Below, in pieces: positions 46,493 through 54,285 of a stretch of 64,000 nucleotides of DNA; position 1 is the stretch's first letter; every line of letters starts with the position of its first letter. Source of the DNA: Verrucomicrobiota bacterium (GTDB lineage Bacteria; Verrucomicrobiota; Verrucomicrobiia; Verrucomicrobiales; Verrucomicrobiaceae). Made by a program: the position numbers and the translations under genes. The stretch spans positions 17,051 through 81,050 of the forward strand of contig JAFLEI010000032.1 of NCBI GenBank assembly GCA_017301975.1, read 5' to 3'. The notes under the pieces were generated by a model. The model was not told where the DNA came from, did not search any database, and was given only the letters and a program-made list of their open reading frames with translations.

Positions 46493-47572
46493 TCATTTGC
46501 GCTTCGCGCGTGTTGTTTGACGCAGCATCGCCATTACTGCCGCCTCCTCCGGGCGCAGCCGGGTCGTGCGGCGAGGCTGCTCCCCAACGAGAGCCCGTGC
46601 GGCAGGAATGGTCTGGCCCGCGATGTAGGCATCAATGATCGCGGGATGAATGTAGCAGCGGCGGCAAACCGCAGCCGTGTTCCCCAGTATTTTCGCCACT
46701 CCGCCGATGGCCTGCACGATGTTCCGCTTCGCCTCCGTGAGTGATTGAAATTTTGCAAGCTCCCGCAGCGCCACTGCCGCCAGGATGGTCCCCGCCCAGG
46801 TGCGAAAATCCTTCGCGGAAAACTCGTCGCCCGCGATTTCCCGCAGGTACGTGTTCACATCATCGGAACTCACCGCATGCACGGTGCCATCCTCATCGAG
46901 GTATTCAAAAAGCTGCTGGCCGGGGAGTTCCTGACAAGTGCGCACCAGTTTGGCAAGGTGTGGATCATGCACATCGATCTGGTGGCTGATGCCGCTCTTG
47001 CCCTTGAAGGAAAAGGTGATCTTGGCGGCGCGCACTTTGGCATGGTGATTGTGCAGCGTGGTCAGGCCGTAACTGCCATTCTGCTGCGCATACTCGTCAT
47101 TGCCCACGCGGATCAGCGTTGTCTCCAGCAGCCGCACCAGAGTGGCCATCACCTTCAGCCGGCACATGCCGCGCCGCCGCAGATCAGCGGAGACACGCTG
47201 GCGGATGCGCGGCAGCACCGCGCCAAATGCCAGCATGCGCTCATATTTGCTCGCGTCCCGCACCGCCTGCCAGCGCGGATGGTAGCGGTACTGCTTTCTC
47301 CTTCGGGCATCACGCCCCGTCGCCTGGATATGGCCGTTTTCCAGCGGGCAGATCCACACGTCGGTCCACGCTGGGGGAATGGCGAGGCTGCGGATACGTT
47401 GGAGAGTGGCTTTGTCACGCAGGCGCTGCCCCGCTGGGTTCAAGTAAACAAAGGTTTCGCCACGCCGGCTGCGGCTGATTCCAGGCTGGGTGTCCAGCAC
47501 ATATCGGAGACCTGCCTGCCCCGCGACCACCTGTGGGGGCGGTATCGAGGCAGGGTTGGCTGGCGCTTTCAT
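46493..47572 (-). CDS. Type IB DNA topoisomerase (poxvirus-like)
   Basis: This 359-residue enzyme relaxes supercoils through a 3'-phosphotyrosyl bond. The catalytic tyrosine is about Y307 in CRRCYIHPAIIDAY, the bacterial/poxviral TopIB form. Catalytic arginine and lysine residues fall in the ITFSFKGKSG region near 195-205 and in EFSAKDFRTWAGTILA near 250-265. The N-terminal domain (ISRSRRGETFVYLNPAGQRL near 33) is complete. Such enzymes are frequent near NHEJ and stress genes in soil bacteria. It lies 24 bp after a DUF3309 gene on the same strand, probably one transcript. Confidence 0.92.
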   Translation of the reverse strand: MKAPANPASIPPPQVVAGQAGLRYVLDTQPGISRSRRGETFVYLNPAGQRLRDKATLQRIRSLAIPPAWTDVWICPLENGHIQATGRDARRRKQYRYHPRWQAVRDASKYERMLAFGAVLPRIRQRVSADLRRRGMCRLKVMATLVRLLETTLIRVGNDEYAQQNGSYGLTTLHNHHAKVRAAKITFSFKGKSGISHQIDVHDPHLAKLVRTCQELPGQQLFEYLDEDGTVHAVSSDDVNTYLREIAGDEFSAKDFRTWAGTILAAVALRELAKFQSLTEAKRNIVQAIGGVAKILGNTAAVCRRCYIHPAIIDAYIAGQTIPAARALVGEQPRRTTRLRPEEAAVMAMLRQTTRAKRK

Positions 47573-47596
47573 TCACAGGTTAGGCGACTCATCTGC

Positions 47597-47749
47597 TTAG
47601 ATTCTTCCCGTGAGGGCAAGGACCAGCAGAATGACAAGGATGAGGCCCAAGCCGCCGCTTGGGCCATACCCCCAACCGCTGCTGTAGGGCCATGCAGGAA
47701 GAGCGCCGAGGATGAGAAGGACAAGGATGACAAGAAGGATGGTGTTCAT
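47597..47749 (-). CDS. DUF3309 family small membrane protein
   Basis: This 50-residue protein starts MNTILLVILVLLILGALPAW, has a Gly/Tyr/Ser-rich loop (YSSGWGYGPSGG), and then a second helix (LGLILVILLVLALTGRI). This is exactly the two-helix DUF3309 design, with the LPxWPYSxxWGYxPSG loop. Members occur widely in Proteobacteria and Acidobacteria beside stress genes such as CsbD; function unknown. It lies just upstream of the topoisomerase IB gene. Confidence 0.85.
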   Translation of the reverse strand: MNTILLVILVLLILGALPAWPYSSGWGYGPSGGLGLILVILLVLALTGRI

Positions 47750-47990
47750 GCCTTTAAATTCGCAGGCCTCTCATCGGCTGGCTGTAATGAGCTTGGTTGC
47801 GACGCACGAAAACGCCGCTGCATGAAGCTGATTACTGCGCTGATCCGCGGATCAAGAGAGTCTTCCCGCCTTCAAAAGGTGAAATTTGGGCTCCCTGAGG
47901 GATGAGTCAGGGGCTCAGGCATAGCCTGACATCTTGTAAGGGGTGGGCTCGGGTTGTGGGGTGCCGTGCGCATGGGTATGTCATTCCATC

Positions 47991-48629
47991 ATGAAAACGC
48001 TCACCACCACATCCTGCCTCGAGTCCACATCCCACAACGACCTCGACTCCCACATGCCACCGGACGAAGACCTCATGGCCTCCATCCAGCAGCGCGATGC
48101 CTCAGCTCTGGAAACGCTGATGCAGCGCTACCGCCGGCTCCTCAAGAGCGCCATCATGCGCACCGTCAATGACGACGCCGCCGCAGAAGACGTCCTTCAG
48201 GAATGCTTCTTCGAGCTCTGGCGTCAGGCGGACCATTACTCCGCCACCAAAGGACGCCCGCTGGCCTGGCTGATGACCCTGGCCAAACGCCGCGCCATCG
48301 ACCACCTTCGCCGCTCCATGGCCTACTGCCGTGCCAAGGACCGCATGGAGGAGTCCATCCATCAGACCGAGTGCTTCACCCAGGATTCTGCCGCCGACTG
48401 CGAGCAGGCCGACATGGGCCGAGTGCTCGGCGAGCATCTGTCCCTGCTCCCTGTGGCTCAGAAGCAGGTGATCGAGCTGGCCTTCCTGCAAGGCATGAGT
48501 CAGCGTGAGGTGGCGGAGGCCACGCACACACCGCTGGGCACCGTGAAAACTCGGATGGAACTGGGCCTCAAGAAGCTGCGCCAGAACTTCCGCACGCGCA
48601 GCGCCATCCACACCCTCCAGGCCGCCTAA
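47991..48629 (+). CDS. ECF-type RNA polymerase sigma factor
   Basis: From the ATG at 47991 the protein has 212 residues. Region 2 is seen as DDAAAEDVLQECFFELWRQA, then PLAWLMTLAKRRAIDHLRR, near residues 58-105. Region 4 is seen as LPVAQKQVIELAFLQGMSQREVAE, then TPLGTVKTRMELGLKKLR, near 155-200. The linker between them (CRAKDRMEESIHQTECFTQD) is about 45 residues. It resembles SigK-type ECF sigmas. No anti-sigma gene follows; a strong terminator and an unrelated nuclease-like gene come next. So its control is not evident here, and a start 16 codons earlier (47943) is possible. Confidence 0.92.
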   Translation: MKTLTTTSCLESTSHNDLDSHMPPDEDLMASIQQRDASALETLMQRYRRLLKSAIMRTVNDDAAAEDVLQECFFELWRQADHYSATKGRPLAWLMTLAKRRAIDHLRRSMAYCRAKDRMEESIHQTECFTQDSAADCEQADMGRVLGEHLSLLPVAQKQVIELAFLQGMSQREVAEATHTPLGTVKTRMELGLKKLRQNFRTRSAIHTLQAA

Positions 48630-48647
48630 TCCACCCGCCTGAGCCAA

Positions 48648-48681
48648 GGGCGTGCGTCTGCAAAGACGGCACGCCCTTTTT
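48648..48681 (+). terminator. Rho-independent terminator after the sigma factor gene
   Basis: The stem pairs GGGCGTGCGTCT with AGACGGCACGCCC with one bulged G, around a GCAA loop. It is followed by five Ts, about 19 nt after the stop codon. Confidence 0.88.
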
Positions 48682-48735
48682 ATTGGCACGTTCTTTCACT
48701 GCATCCGTCGGCCGCCACTGAGGCGATCTTCTGGC

Positions 48736-49473
48736 ATGACCCAGAGGCTCCGAGTGATGACCTACAATGCGCATAGCTGCGTCGGCACGGATGGCGAGCT
48801 CAGCCACGCAAGGATTGCCGAAGTCATCGCGGTGCATGATCCGGACATCGTCGCCATTCAGGAACTTGATCTGGCACGCATGCGCAGTGGCCGTCTGGAC
48901 CAGGCGGCCGTCATCGCGGAGCAGTTGCGCATGCGGTTTCACTTTCATCCCGCCCTTCGGGTGAAGGAGGAAATGTATGGGGACGCCATTCTGAGCAAAT
49001 TCCCACTGAAACTCCGCCACGCAGGCGAGCTGCCGACCGTGAAAGCACGCCTTGCGTTTGAGCCCCGGGGCGCTCTCTGGGTCACAGCCCAATGCGGGGA
49101 GCATGAGGTCCAGGTCCTCAACACCCATCTGGGGCTCAGCGGGCGTGAGCGTGCCGCGCAGATGAAGGCGCTCCTGGGGGACGAATGGCTGGGCAATCCG
49201 CAGTGCCAGGAGCGGGTCATTTTCTGCGGAGATTTAAACACCCCGCCATGGTCGCCAGTTTATCGTCAGTGCGCTGCGCGGCTGCGTGATGCCGCACGGC
49301 ATGGCATGAGTCGGCTCCGCCGCACCTTTCCCTCACGCTTCCCCTTTCTGCGCCTCGACTATCTCTTTGTCAGCGCGGACATCCGCGTGCTCGACGTCTC
49401 CGTCCCACGCACGCCGCTGACCCGGCTGGCATCCGATCACCTGCCGGTGATCGCTGATCTGGAACTGAGCTGA
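48736..49473 (+). CDS. Endonuclease/exonuclease/phosphatase family protein
   Basis: From the ATG at 48736 the protein has 245 residues and forms a complete EEP fold. Its parts are LRVMTYNAHSCVGTDG at the start, AIQELDLARMRSG with the metal glutamate, TAQCGEHEVQVLNTHLGLSGRER near 130, FCGDLNTPPWSP near 170 and ASDHLPVIADLEL at the end. EEP enzymes cleave phosphodiesters in DNA, RNA or phospholipids. The bacterial group near cardiolipin synthase genes may act on lipids. It converges on a phospholipase-D-type gene with 2 bp between stops. The 28-codon upstream extension overlaps the terminator and is rejected. Confidence 0.88.
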   Translation: MTQRLRVMTYNAHSCVGTDGELSHARIAEVIAVHDPDIVAIQELDLARMRSGRLDQAAVIAEQLRMRFHFHPALRVKEEMYGDAILSKFPLKLRHAGELPTVKARLAFEPRGALWVTAQCGEHEVQVLNTHLGLSGRERAAQMKALLGDEWLGNPQCQERVIFCGDLNTPPWSPVYRQCAARLRDAARHGMSRLRRTFPSRFPFLRLDYLFVSADIRVLDVSVPRTPLTRLASDHLPVIADLELS

Positions 49474-49475
49474 TT

Positions 49476-50795
49476 TTACATCTGCGTGCGCAGAAGCGAG
49501 CCGAGCATGCCCAAGGCCTTTTCACGCAGCGGGCGGTTCCGCCAGGAACGCAGCGTGATCTCTTTGGAGGCGGACCGGTCTTTCTCAAAAATCGCCTCAT
49601 GCTCCATGCCAAAATTCGCGTCATGCACGTTGATATTCGCCTCCGCATTCAGGCGCAGCGAGCGGTTGTCCAGATTTGCCGAGCCCACAGAGGCCCAGCA
49701 TCCGTCCACCACCATGTATTTGCAGTGGTAGAGCGCGGGCCGGTATTCATAAATGCGCACCCCGGCCTCCAGCAGCGGCCCCCAGCGCGACTGGCCCACC
49801 AGACGTGCGAGTTTCTCGTCGATCAAAGGACCGGGCACAATGATCTCCACCTCGACTCCTCGCTGGCATGCCGCCACCAGCGTTTGAATGGTGAGATTGT
49901 CAGGAATGAAATAAGCGTTGCCGATGCGGACCGATTTGCGGGCGGCCGCGATCGACAGAAGCACCATCAGCCGGGCGTTTTCGCCTCCTTCGCTGGCGGA
50001 GCTCTTGAACACCTGGCAGGTGGTGTCGCCCACTGGGTGCAATGGTGGAAAATAGTCGTCGCCATGCAGCACCACCGCACGCGTCTCCATCCAGTTGTCC
50101 ATGAACGCCTGCTGCAGTTGCGCAACCGTCGGTCCTTCCAGCCGGTAGTGGGTGTCCCGCCAGCGCATCGGCAGATCCGCATCGCCATCCCAGTCGTCGG
50201 AAATACCCACACCGCCGGTGAAACCCACCCGGCCGTCGATCACCAGAATTTTCCGGTGCGTACGCTGATTGAATCGAGTGAGCTTCATGTAACGGTAGAT
50301 CTCCACTTCGGCGCCCGCACGTTGCAGCATGGCCAATTCTTCGCCATGCAGGCAGTTGCAGCCCATGGCATCCTGAAGGAAATGCACCTTGACCCCGGCC
50401 CGTGCGCGCTCCGCCAGCGCGTGTGCAAACCGTCGCCAGACCGAGCCGTCTGAAAGCACAAAGTTTTCAAAAGTGATCGACCGCTGCGCACTGGAAATGG
50501 CGGCCAGCATGGCCGGAAATATCCTCCGCCCGTTCTCCAGAGTTTCCACCGTGTTTCCGTCCAGGAGTGGAGGCCCGAGCAGATGGCTCATCGTTCGGCA
50601 GAAGGGCGGATCTCCCACCGCATAACTGGTGTGAATCTTGTGCTGGATCTTCTTGTCAGTCTCAAAGAAATTCCGCGAGATGAGCACCCCTGCAGCCCCG
50701 CTTGTAATCGCAGCAGCGGCCAGCAGCAGCCGTCCACGGATTTTCTCTTCATGGGTGGCATCTCTTGGAGGATTCTCGGTGGATCGTGTTTTCAT
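49476..50795 (-). CDS. Phospholipase D-like protein, cardiolipin synthase type
   Basis: This 439-residue membrane-anchored PLD enzyme has two HKD motifs: H180-K182-D187 in THRKILVID and H357-K359-D364 in YHCKYMVVD. Later residues GSANLDNRSLRLNAEANIN are the second-motif extension of cardiolipin synthases. An N-terminal helix (about 22-40) tethers it to the inner membrane. It most likely condenses phosphatidylglycerol to cardiolipin (ClsB-like form). It lies downstream of a DUF421 gene on the same strand with 18 bp between them. Confidence 0.9.
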   Translation of the reverse strand: MKTRSTENPPRDATHEEKIRGRLLLAAAAITSGAAGVLISRNFFETDKKIQHKIHTSYAVGDPPFCRTMSHLLGPPLLDGNTVETLENGRRIFPAMLAAISSAQRSITFENFVLSDGSVWRRFAHALAERARAGVKVHFLQDAMGCNCLHGEELAMLQRAGAEVEIYRYMKLTRFNQRTHRKILVIDGRVGFTGGVGISDDWDGDADLPMRWRDTHYRLEGPTVAQLQQAFMDNWMETRAVVLHGDDYFPPLHPVGDTTCQVFKSSASEGGENARLMVLLSIAAARKSVRIGNAYFIPDNLTIQTLVAACQRGVEVEIIVPGPLIDEKLARLVGQSRWGPLLEAGVRIYEYRPALYHCKYMVVDGCWASVGSANLDNRSLRLNAEANINVHDANFGMEHEAIFEKDRSASKEITLRSWRNRPLREKALGMLGSLLRTQM

Positions 50796-50813
50796 GGCGG
50801 TGATTGATGGGCT

Positions 50814-51317
50814 TCAGCCGTCTTTCTTGATGAAGCTGATTTCGCCGCTGCGCTCCAGACTGGCGATGCTGACATCCTTGATGTCAGAGAGCCTGGTTTT
50901 CAGGCGGAGCTGTTCAGCAAGATCCTCCTCACTGATATGATGGACCCTGAGTGTTTGGGTCAGCACGTGGCCGTCCCTCACCAGCACATCGGTGTGGCCT
51001 TTGACCATCTTCTCAAAAACCGGCCAGCGGCAGGCGGCGAGACTCATGAGCCGATGAAGCAGAATCAAAAAGAAGCAGGCGCCGATGGTTGGGAACAAAC
51101 GTTCCGAACCCGTGATGGATCTTCCCATGATGGAGCCCAGGATCAAAATGAGAAGAACATCGAAGGCCGATTTCTTGGCAAAGGACCTTTTGTCGGCCAT
51201 TCGCACCATCACGATGCCCGAGATGAAAACCACCAGAGCACGTGGGAGCATCTGGCGGAACTCAAGCTCCTGTGCCGAACGGTCCAGACCAAACAAATCG
51301 TTGAGTTGTGTCCACAT
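50814..51317 (-). CDS. DUF421 (YetF-like) membrane protein
   Basis: This 167-residue protein has three membrane helices in its first 95 residues (ALVVFISGIVMVRMADKRSF; AFDVLLILILGSIMGRSI) and a small C-terminal beta domain (VLVRDGHVLTQTLRVHHISEEDLAEQLR). This is the YetF/DUF421 layout, although shorter than the ~220-residue typical form because the last domain is brief. Function unknown; members often accompany stress-response genes. It is followed by a PLD-type gene and preceded by a basic protein gene. Confidence 0.85.
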   Translation of the reverse strand: MWTQLNDLFGLDRSAQELEFRQMLPRALVVFISGIVMVRMADKRSFAKKSAFDVLLILILGSIMGRSITGSERLFPTIGACFFLILLHRLMSLAACRWPVFEKMVKGHTDVLVRDGHVLTQTLRVHHISEEDLAEQLRLKTRLSDIKDVSIASLERSGEISFIKKDG

Positions 51318-51380
51318 CGTCGATCAGTTCTCCGTGGATTGAGTGTTGATGAAAAGCTGCGATGGCAGCCAGGGAATGCC

Positions 51381-51689
51381 TCAGGACTTGGACGCACGTT
51401 TTTTTCGGGTGGCCGCGGCTTTGCGCGCCGAGGCCGAGCGTTTCGATGCCGGACGTGAGGCGGCCGCCTTGCCGCCTTTTTTCCCGCCTTTGCGCGCGGG
51501 TTCCTTATTCTCGGCCTTGCCTCTTCCAGAGCCGCTTTTTTTGCCGCCGCCCGAGGTTTTGTTCACGGTGGCCCAGGCGCGCTTTTCAGCCACCTTCTTG
51601 GAGACACCACGTTTTTCGTATTCCTCCTCGATGTGTTCAGCCTTGCGTTTTTGCTTGTCGGTGTAGCTGGATTTGTCTCCGCGTGGCAT
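51381..51689 (-). CDS. Basic, Lys/Ala-rich plasmid-stabilisation-like protein
   Basis: This 102-residue protein begins MPRGDKSSYTDKQKRKAEHI, then a helix (EEEYEKRGVSKKVAEKRAWATVNK) and a Ser/Gly/Lys-rich tail ending in AAATRKKRASKS. The N-terminal half is that of a group loosely annotated as plasmid stabilisation proteins. The tail resembles histone H1-like DNA-binding tails such as AlgP. A nucleoid or DNA-protecting role would suit the neighbouring repair genes, but is inference. It is divergent from nothing close; the nearest gene upstream is 300 bp away. Confidence 0.8.
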   Translation of the reverse strand: MPRGDKSSYTDKQKRKAEHIEEEYEKRGVSKKVAEKRAWATVNKTSGGGKKSGSGRGKAENKEPARKGGKKGGKAAASRPASKRSASARKAAATRKKRASKS

Positions 51690-51995
51690 AGCGTGTCAGG
51701 GGTTGTCACACTCACATCGTTTCAAACCTCGGCATGGATGTGTTCATGCCTGCCCGACACTTTGACGTTCCGATGCAATGGCATCACAAGAAACGGGCGC
51801 GCTTATGGATCGGACTGATTGAGATTCCTTTTCCGATGTGGCGGACGTCTGTTCTTTCCTTCTGGCTGAGGGCTTGGATGCTTCCACTGAGTGGCGGCCA
51901 TCAAGGGTGGTCGTTCCTCCTGTCCCTGCTTGGATGGGGAAGGAAGGAGAATGAGAATGGATATTTTCATGGCCGTTTGGAGTGGATCTGCTTGC
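51690..51995. other. Intergenic region, no supported gene
   Basis: These 306 bp between the basic-protein gene and the nitroreductase stop have open frames without start signals, family features or normal amino-acid make-up. No hairpin or repeat stands out. Confidence 0.4.
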
Positions 51996-52595
51996 TCAGG
52001 CAGATTCATATGGCCCTTCGTGAATGCTGTCTTTGACCGGCCTGCGACCAGAAGGAACCTCCATCTCACGCAGCTTGTCAGGCAAATTTTCCGGATCGCC
52101 AGGACGCCCCACCGCTAACATCGCAGCCACGTCGTAATCATCCGGCACCTTGAGTTCGCGCTTGGCGCGCTCAAAATCAAAGCCCGCCATGCCATGCACA
52201 ACAAGCCCCATCGCCGTCCCTTGCAGCGCCAGGTTTTCAAACGCGCTGCCACAGTCAAACAAGTGCACCGGATTGGGTTTGCCGTTCTTCGCGAACACCT
52301 TGTGGGCGAGGATGACCACCAGCATCGCCGCGTTCTCGCACCAAGTCTGGTTGTCCTTCATCAGCAGGTCGAAGAATGCAGGCCACTGCGGCGTCTCACG
52401 CTTTGCATACAGGAAACGCCATTCCTGTTCATTGTAGGTGGAAGGTGCCCAGCGCGCGGCTTCAAACAACCTCAGCAGTTCCTCCTCGGAGATCGGCTCG
52501 CCGCTCAGCGCACGGGGCGACCACCTTCGATAGATCAAAGGTTCGATCGCATGATCAACCTGACGGCTTTCGGCGGGATCGGGGAGCTTGCTCAT
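51996..52595 (-). CDS. Nitroreductase family protein
   Basis: From the ATG at 52595 (MSKLPDPAESRQVDHAIEPL) the protein has 199 residues. It is an FMN-dependent nitroreductase-like enzyme. Its marks are the RRWSPRALSGEPI start, FEAARWAPSTYNEQEWRFLY near 45-64 with the FMN-contacting serine and asparagine, and the C-terminal VAAMLAVGRPGDPENLP with the glycine-rich FMN loop. It reduces nitro or quinone compounds with NAD(P)H. A start 9 codons upstream is possible. It lies 73 bp after the end of the flavodoxin-UbiA fusion gene on the same strand. Confidence 0.88.
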   Translation of the reverse strand: MSKLPDPAESRQVDHAIEPLIYRRWSPRALSGEPISEEELLRLFEAARWAPSTYNEQEWRFLYAKRETPQWPAFFDLLMKDNQTWCENAAMLVVILAHKVFAKNGKPNPVHLFDCGSAFENLALQGTAMGLVVHGMAGFDFERAKRELKVPDDYDVAAMLAVGRPGDPENLPDKLREMEVPSGRRPVKDSIHEGPYESA

Positions 52596-52668
52596 ATTCG
52601 TCCAAATCGCCGCAGCCAGCAACGATGGCCGTCTGGTTTGAAAAATCTCTGCGGAAAACGGCTCACAT

Positions 52669-54180
52669 TCACGAGGAAGAGTGAAACCATGGCACCCAGA
52701 CGAACCACATCATGTAGGAGAGCGCCAGCGCCAGCAGACCGTTGATACGGCCTGCGCGCTGCTGCCGCACGCAAGCTGCCAGCGCCAGCATCAGCGCGCC
52801 GCAATGAATGAGCAGCGCGAGAAAGAACCACGCCGGACTGGTAAAGAGTGCTGCATGTAAAATCGCCGCAACAAAGGTGGCGCAAAGGGCCGCTGTCGCC
52901 GCGGCGCGCCGCCCAAAACGCACCACCAGCGTTTTTTTGCCCGCAGCGATGTCGGCCTCCATGTCTGGAAAGCCGGCGAGAATGATCGCGGGAAGAATGG
53001 AGAAAAACATCGGGGCGGCAATCAGCCAGGGCCGCAGCTCTCCTCCCCCACCCTGCGAGCAATGCCCCAGCAATACCATCAGGGCGCTATGCGTCAGCGC
53101 CACGTCAAATTCGCCCAAGGTGCGGTAGGACAGCTTCAGCGGCGGCGCCGTGTACCCAATGCTCAGAACCAGCCCCATGAGCAGGAGAGCAAACACTCCT
53201 GGCAGATTGGCCCCATGGGCGAACACAAGCAGCAGACCGACCAAGGCCAGACATCCGCCGGCCACCTTTCTGCCATAATGCAACTGAGCCATGCTCATGC
53301 GGCCCTGGACCACCACCCGCGAGCCGCCGGTAAAGGGTCCGCTGTTGCGGTTCAAAATGTCTGTCTCCTCATCATGGATCTCATTTGTCAGCACCGCGAT
53401 TCCTTCCAGGAGCCACGCTGCGGCCCAGCACAAAAGATAAGGCATCCACTGGAGCGAATCCCCACGCGCTGCCGCAGCGCTCACGGCCCCTGCCGTCAGC
53501 GCCAGCCAGGGAAAAAGATAAAACTGCGGACGCACCGCCTGCAGCCAGGCCCGCAGCCGCGGCCGCCATCCGGTCCGAAGGTTCTTCTCCAGATCATGCC
53601 CCTCAAGCCGGGCCTGCTCCAGCCAGTGCCGCCGCAGCTCTGGCGTGGAGGTGCGGATGGGAGAGAAGAGCAGCACACGTACCGGACTCACGCCGCAAAA
53701 CCGCAGCGTCGCATCTCTCAGCGCGCGGATGCTGCACGAATGCAGCATGCCCCCAAAGATCCAGCGCGGTGTGTCCATGGTGGCGATCAGGGTGGCCGAT
53801 CTCCCTCCCAGCAATCCCTCCCACCCTCCATCCTCACGTTCGGCGAAGGCAAAGCCGGGCTGCAGCACGCGGTCCAGCCAGCCTTTTAACAAAGCAGGCA
53901 TGGAGCCCCACCACACGGGATAAACAATCAGAAGGTGATCAGCCCACAGCAGTTCCTGCCGGGAGTGCTCCAGGCTGGGCTCCAGCGCCTGCCCTTTGTG
54001 ATTGAGATCAAAGTTCAGCTCGCGCAAGGCGAGCCAGCGCACCTCATGCTGGGCTGCGCTGGCGCCATTCGCCGCTGCAGCCACCAGCCCTTGGCAGAAG
54101 CTGTCAGCGCGGGGATGCGCATCAATCACCAGCACGCGCTGCTTGTGGGCTTTCACTGAAGCTGGCGGAGGGTTGTTCAT
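52669..54180 (-). CDS. Flavodoxin-like (NQO-type)/UbiA prenyltransferase fusion
   Basis: From the ATG at 54180 (MNNPPPASVKAHK) the protein has 503 residues. Residues ~12-205 are a flavodoxin_2/NAD(P)H:quinone-oxidoreductase fold: QRVLVIDAHPRADSFCQGL, the IVYPVWWGSMPALLKGWLDRV contact region near 85-105, and IATMDTPRW near 133-140. Residues ~215-500 are an eight-helix UbiA domain with motif 1 N266-EIHD-EETD (D270, D274) and motif 2 D406-MEAD (D410, then GKKT). UbiA attaches prenyl chains to aromatic or quinone rings. The fusion couples a quinone reductase to a prenyltransferase. The longer start at 54285 lacks signals. It abuts an ABC1 kinase gene. Confidence 0.88.
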   Translation of the reverse strand: MNNPPPASVKAHKQRVLVIDAHPRADSFCQGLVAAAANGASAAQHEVRWLALRELNFDLNHKGQALEPSLEHSRQELLWADHLLIVYPVWWGSMPALLKGWLDRVLQPGFAFAEREDGGWEGLLGGRSATLIATMDTPRWIFGGMLHSCSIRALRDATLRFCGVSPVRVLLFSPIRTSTPELRRHWLEQARLEGHDLEKNLRTGWRPRLRAWLQAVRPQFYLFPWLALTAGAVSAAAARGDSLQWMPYLLCWAAAWLLEGIAVLTNEIHDEETDILNRNSGPFTGGSRVVVQGRMSMAQLHYGRKVAGGCLALVGLLLVFAHGANLPGVFALLLMGLVLSIGYTAPPLKLSYRTLGEFDVALTHSALMVLLGHCSQGGGGELRPWLIAAPMFFSILPAIILAGFPDMEADIAAGKKTLVVRFGRRAAATAALCATFVAAILHAALFTSPAWFFLALLIHCGALMLALAACVRQQRAGRINGLLALALSYMMWFVWVPWFHSSS

Positions 54181-54285
54181 CTCAGGACGGCTCCGGCGCA
54201 GATGCGCCGCGCACGTCAAAGAATCGCACAAGGCATTCCTGCTGCGCGTCAGCCAGTGGGCGGCCGCACCATTATTCGGCTTCAC

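Noticed and set aside
51734..52036. 100-codon plus-strand frame before the nitroreductase stop
   Set aside because: Amino-acid make-up is Trp/Arg/Leu-rich without domain pattern and it overlaps the nitroreductase gene.
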